DNA of 6,971 nt from positions 1 to 6,971 of the forward strand of contig DIVU01000215.1 in NCBI GenBank assembly GCA_002423365.1, written 5' to 3'. Below are positions 5,610 to 6,971 of the stretch, one piece after another. The first letter of the stretch is position 1. Each line of letters opens with the position of its first letter. Made by a program: the position numbers and the translations under genes. The stretch comes from Desulfuromonadaceae bacterium UBA6124. GTDB taxonomy: Bacteria > Desulfobacterota > Desulfuromonadia > Desulfuromonadales > Trichloromonadaceae. The notes under the pieces are model-generated. The model had not been told where the DNA came from. It did not search any database and was given only the letters and a program-made list of their open reading frames with translations.

Positions 5610-6971
5610 TTAGCCCAAAACCACCTCGACCTGATGGTCCCGGCGGTCATCCACCAGCGGAATCGCCGCGCCCTCGATGACCACCCCATCCAGGGTGATG
5701 CGCCGCCCTGCCGCCGCCGGTTCACCAACGTTCCTGATGGTGAGATGGTAAATCGTCTCTCGATAGCGGTAGCGGACTTTGTAAGACGGCCAATGGGCCG
5801 GGATACAGGGTGCGATGCGCAGCTGGTCAACCTCCAGCTGCAATCCGAGCAAGGTCTCCACGGTCAGCCGGTACATCCAGCCCGCCGCCCCGGTGTACCA
5901 GGTCCAGCCGCCGCGGCCGGTGTGGGGAGAAACCGCGTAAATGTCGGCGCACATAACGTACGGCTCGACCTGATAGCGTTCGATTCCCCGCGGCTCGCTG
6001 CCGTGATTGACGGGGTTGAGCATGGCGTACAATTCCCAGGCGCGCTCCCGCTCACCCTGCAGGGCAAAGGCCATCGTCGCCCAGATCGCGGCATGGGTGT
6101 ATTGCCCGCCGTTTTCGCGCACACCGGGCACATAGCCCTTGATATAGCCCGGTTCAAGGTCGGATTTATCGAAGGGGGGCGTGAGCAGTTGGATGAGCTG
6201 CGCATCCCGTCGCACCAGGTGCTGGTCAAGGGCAGCCATCGCCTGGCGGGCGCGGTGGGGGTCGCCCCCCTGGGAGATGACCGACCAGCTCTGGCTGATC
6301 GAATCGATCCGGCATTCGTCGTTGACGGCGGAACCGAGCGGGGTGCCGTCATCGAACCAGGCCCGCCGATACCAAGCGCCATCCCAGGCATGCGTCTCGA
6401 TGTTGCCGCGCAGCCGCGCCGCCTGCTCGCTGCAAAAGTCGGCAAAAGCGGCGTCATCGCGCCCACGCGCCAGGTTGGCAAAGAGTTGCAGGTTTTCATA
6501 GAGGAACCACGCCAGCCAAACGCTCTCCCCCTTGCCCTCGCGCCCGACCAGGTTCATGCCATCATTCCAGTCGCCGCAGCCCATCAGCGGCAATTGATGC
6601 TCGCCAAAGCGTAAGCCGTGGTTGATGGAGCGCACGCAATGTTCGTAGAGGCCGGCCGTTTCACTCGAACGTTGCGGCTGATCGTAGTAGGCCTCCTCTT
6701 CCGGATTGAGCAGTCGCCCTTCGAGAAACGGGACCGCTTCGTCGAGGACGCCGGTATCGCCGGTCGCCAGCACATAGCGACAGGTGGCATAGGGGAGCCA
6801 CAGATAGTCGTCCGAAAAATGGGTGCGCACCCCTTGTCCGCCCGGCGGGTGCCACCAGTGCTGCACGTCCCCCTGCGGGAACTGCCGCGAGGCGCAGCGG
6901 AGCAACTGCTCGCGAGCCAGCCAGGGGGTGGTATGGAGCAGCGCCATGGTGTCCTGCAACTGATCGCGAAA
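5610..6971 (-). CDS. Cyclic beta-1,2-glucan synthase-like protein, C-terminal GH94 domain (5' end outside window)
   Basis: The visible 453 residues, counted from the first full codon at 6971, are the C-terminal part of a glycoside hydrolase family 94 protein. The best fit is the phosphorylase domain of NdvB/ChvB-type cyclic beta-1,2-glucan synthases, proteins of about 2,800 residues in the inner membrane. In these the GH94 domain controls glucan chain length while upstream domains make and close the ring. Visible motifs are WWHPPGG (39-45), THFSDDYLWLPYA (50-62), CGDWNDGMN (132-140) with the catalytic Asp expected in WND at 137, and PGVRENGGQYTHA (282-294). A GGWTWYTG-AGWMYR motif follows near 350-370, then a beta-rich C-terminal cap ending in TAA. 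Cyclic glucans are exported to the periplasm for osmotic adaptation and host interaction. A free-standing cellobiose-phosphorylase-like enzyme cannot be excluded without the N-terminus. No start codon is expected inside the window. Confidence 0.9.
   Translation of the reverse strand, partial: FRDQLQDTMALLHTTPWLAREQLLRCASRQFPQGDVQHWWHPPGGQGVRTHFSDDYLWLPYATCRYVLATGDTGVLDEAVPFLEGRLLNPEEEAYYDQPQRSSETAGLYEHCVRSINHGLRFGEHQLPLMGCGDWNDGMNLVGREGKGESVWLAWFLYENLQLFANLARGRDDAAFADFCSEQAARLRGNIETHAWDGAWYRRAWFDDGTPLGSAVNDECRIDSISQSWSVISQGGDPHRARQAMAALDQHLVRRDAQLIQLLTPPFDKSDLEPGYIKGYVPGVRENGGQYTHAAIWATMAFALQGERERAWELYAMLNPVNHGSEPRGIERYQVEPYVMCADIYAVSPHTGRGGWTWYTGAAGWMYRLTVETLLGLQLEVDQLRIAPCIPAHWPSYKVRYRYRETIYHLTIRNVGEPAAAGRRITLDGVVIEGAAIPLVDDRRDHQVEVVLG

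Noticed and set aside
5598..6614. 338-codon open frame on the plus strand, antisense to the GH94 gene
   Set aside because: It lies fully opposite a clear GH94 domain and its translation shows no motif or membrane segment.

Overview
The window is a densely packed stretch of a Gram-negative bacterial chromosome. All eight recognisable genes, and one gene fragment, lie on the minus strand, so they are read from the right edge of the window to the left. The organism cannot be named from the sequence. A signal-peptide-bearing c-type cytochrome, a cyclic beta-1,2-glucan synthase-type GH94 domain, a XenA-like Old Yellow Enzyme and a Thivi_2564-type membrane peptide all suggest a proteobacterium or a Desulfuromonas/Geobacter-like relative. 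Strong GGAG-type ribosome binding sites precede most genes.

Layout in reading order (right to left):
- 6971-5610: C-terminal GH94 part of a cyclic beta-1,2-glucan synthase-like protein, cut by the window edge.
- 5568-5281: small sll1863-type coiled-coil stress protein.
- 5284-5189: apparent fossil of a PAS-domain signalling gene, whose ATG overlaps the preceding stop codon.
- 5140-4523: Fe/Mn-family superoxide dismutase.
- 4433-4242: Thivi_2564-like two-helix membrane peptide.
- 4159-3062: XenA/YqjM-type Old Yellow Enzyme, starting at a GTG.
- 2949-2593: unnamed four-helix membrane protein.
- 2412-1006: periplasmic di-haem c-type cytochrome of the group often mislabelled 'cytochrome B6'.
- 920-1: persulfide-dioxygenase-like metallo-beta-lactamase protein with a rhodanese domain cut by the left edge.

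The gaps are about 40 to 180 bases. No convincing intrinsic terminator, RNA gene, mobile element or CRISPR array is visible. The genes share a loose theme of stress and redox defence: superoxide removal, reduction of electrophilic enones and nitro compounds, persulfide oxidation, haem-based periplasmic redox chemistry, envelope or osmotic glucan synthesis, and small stress-type proteins. This is an inference from the gene families; nothing in the DNA proves they form one operon. I see no clearly new multi-gene system. The points most worth a second look are the PAS gene fossil upstream of sod, the histidine at the metal-tuning position of the superoxide dismutase, and the pairing of the long di-haem cytochrome with the persulfide dioxygenase-like gene.
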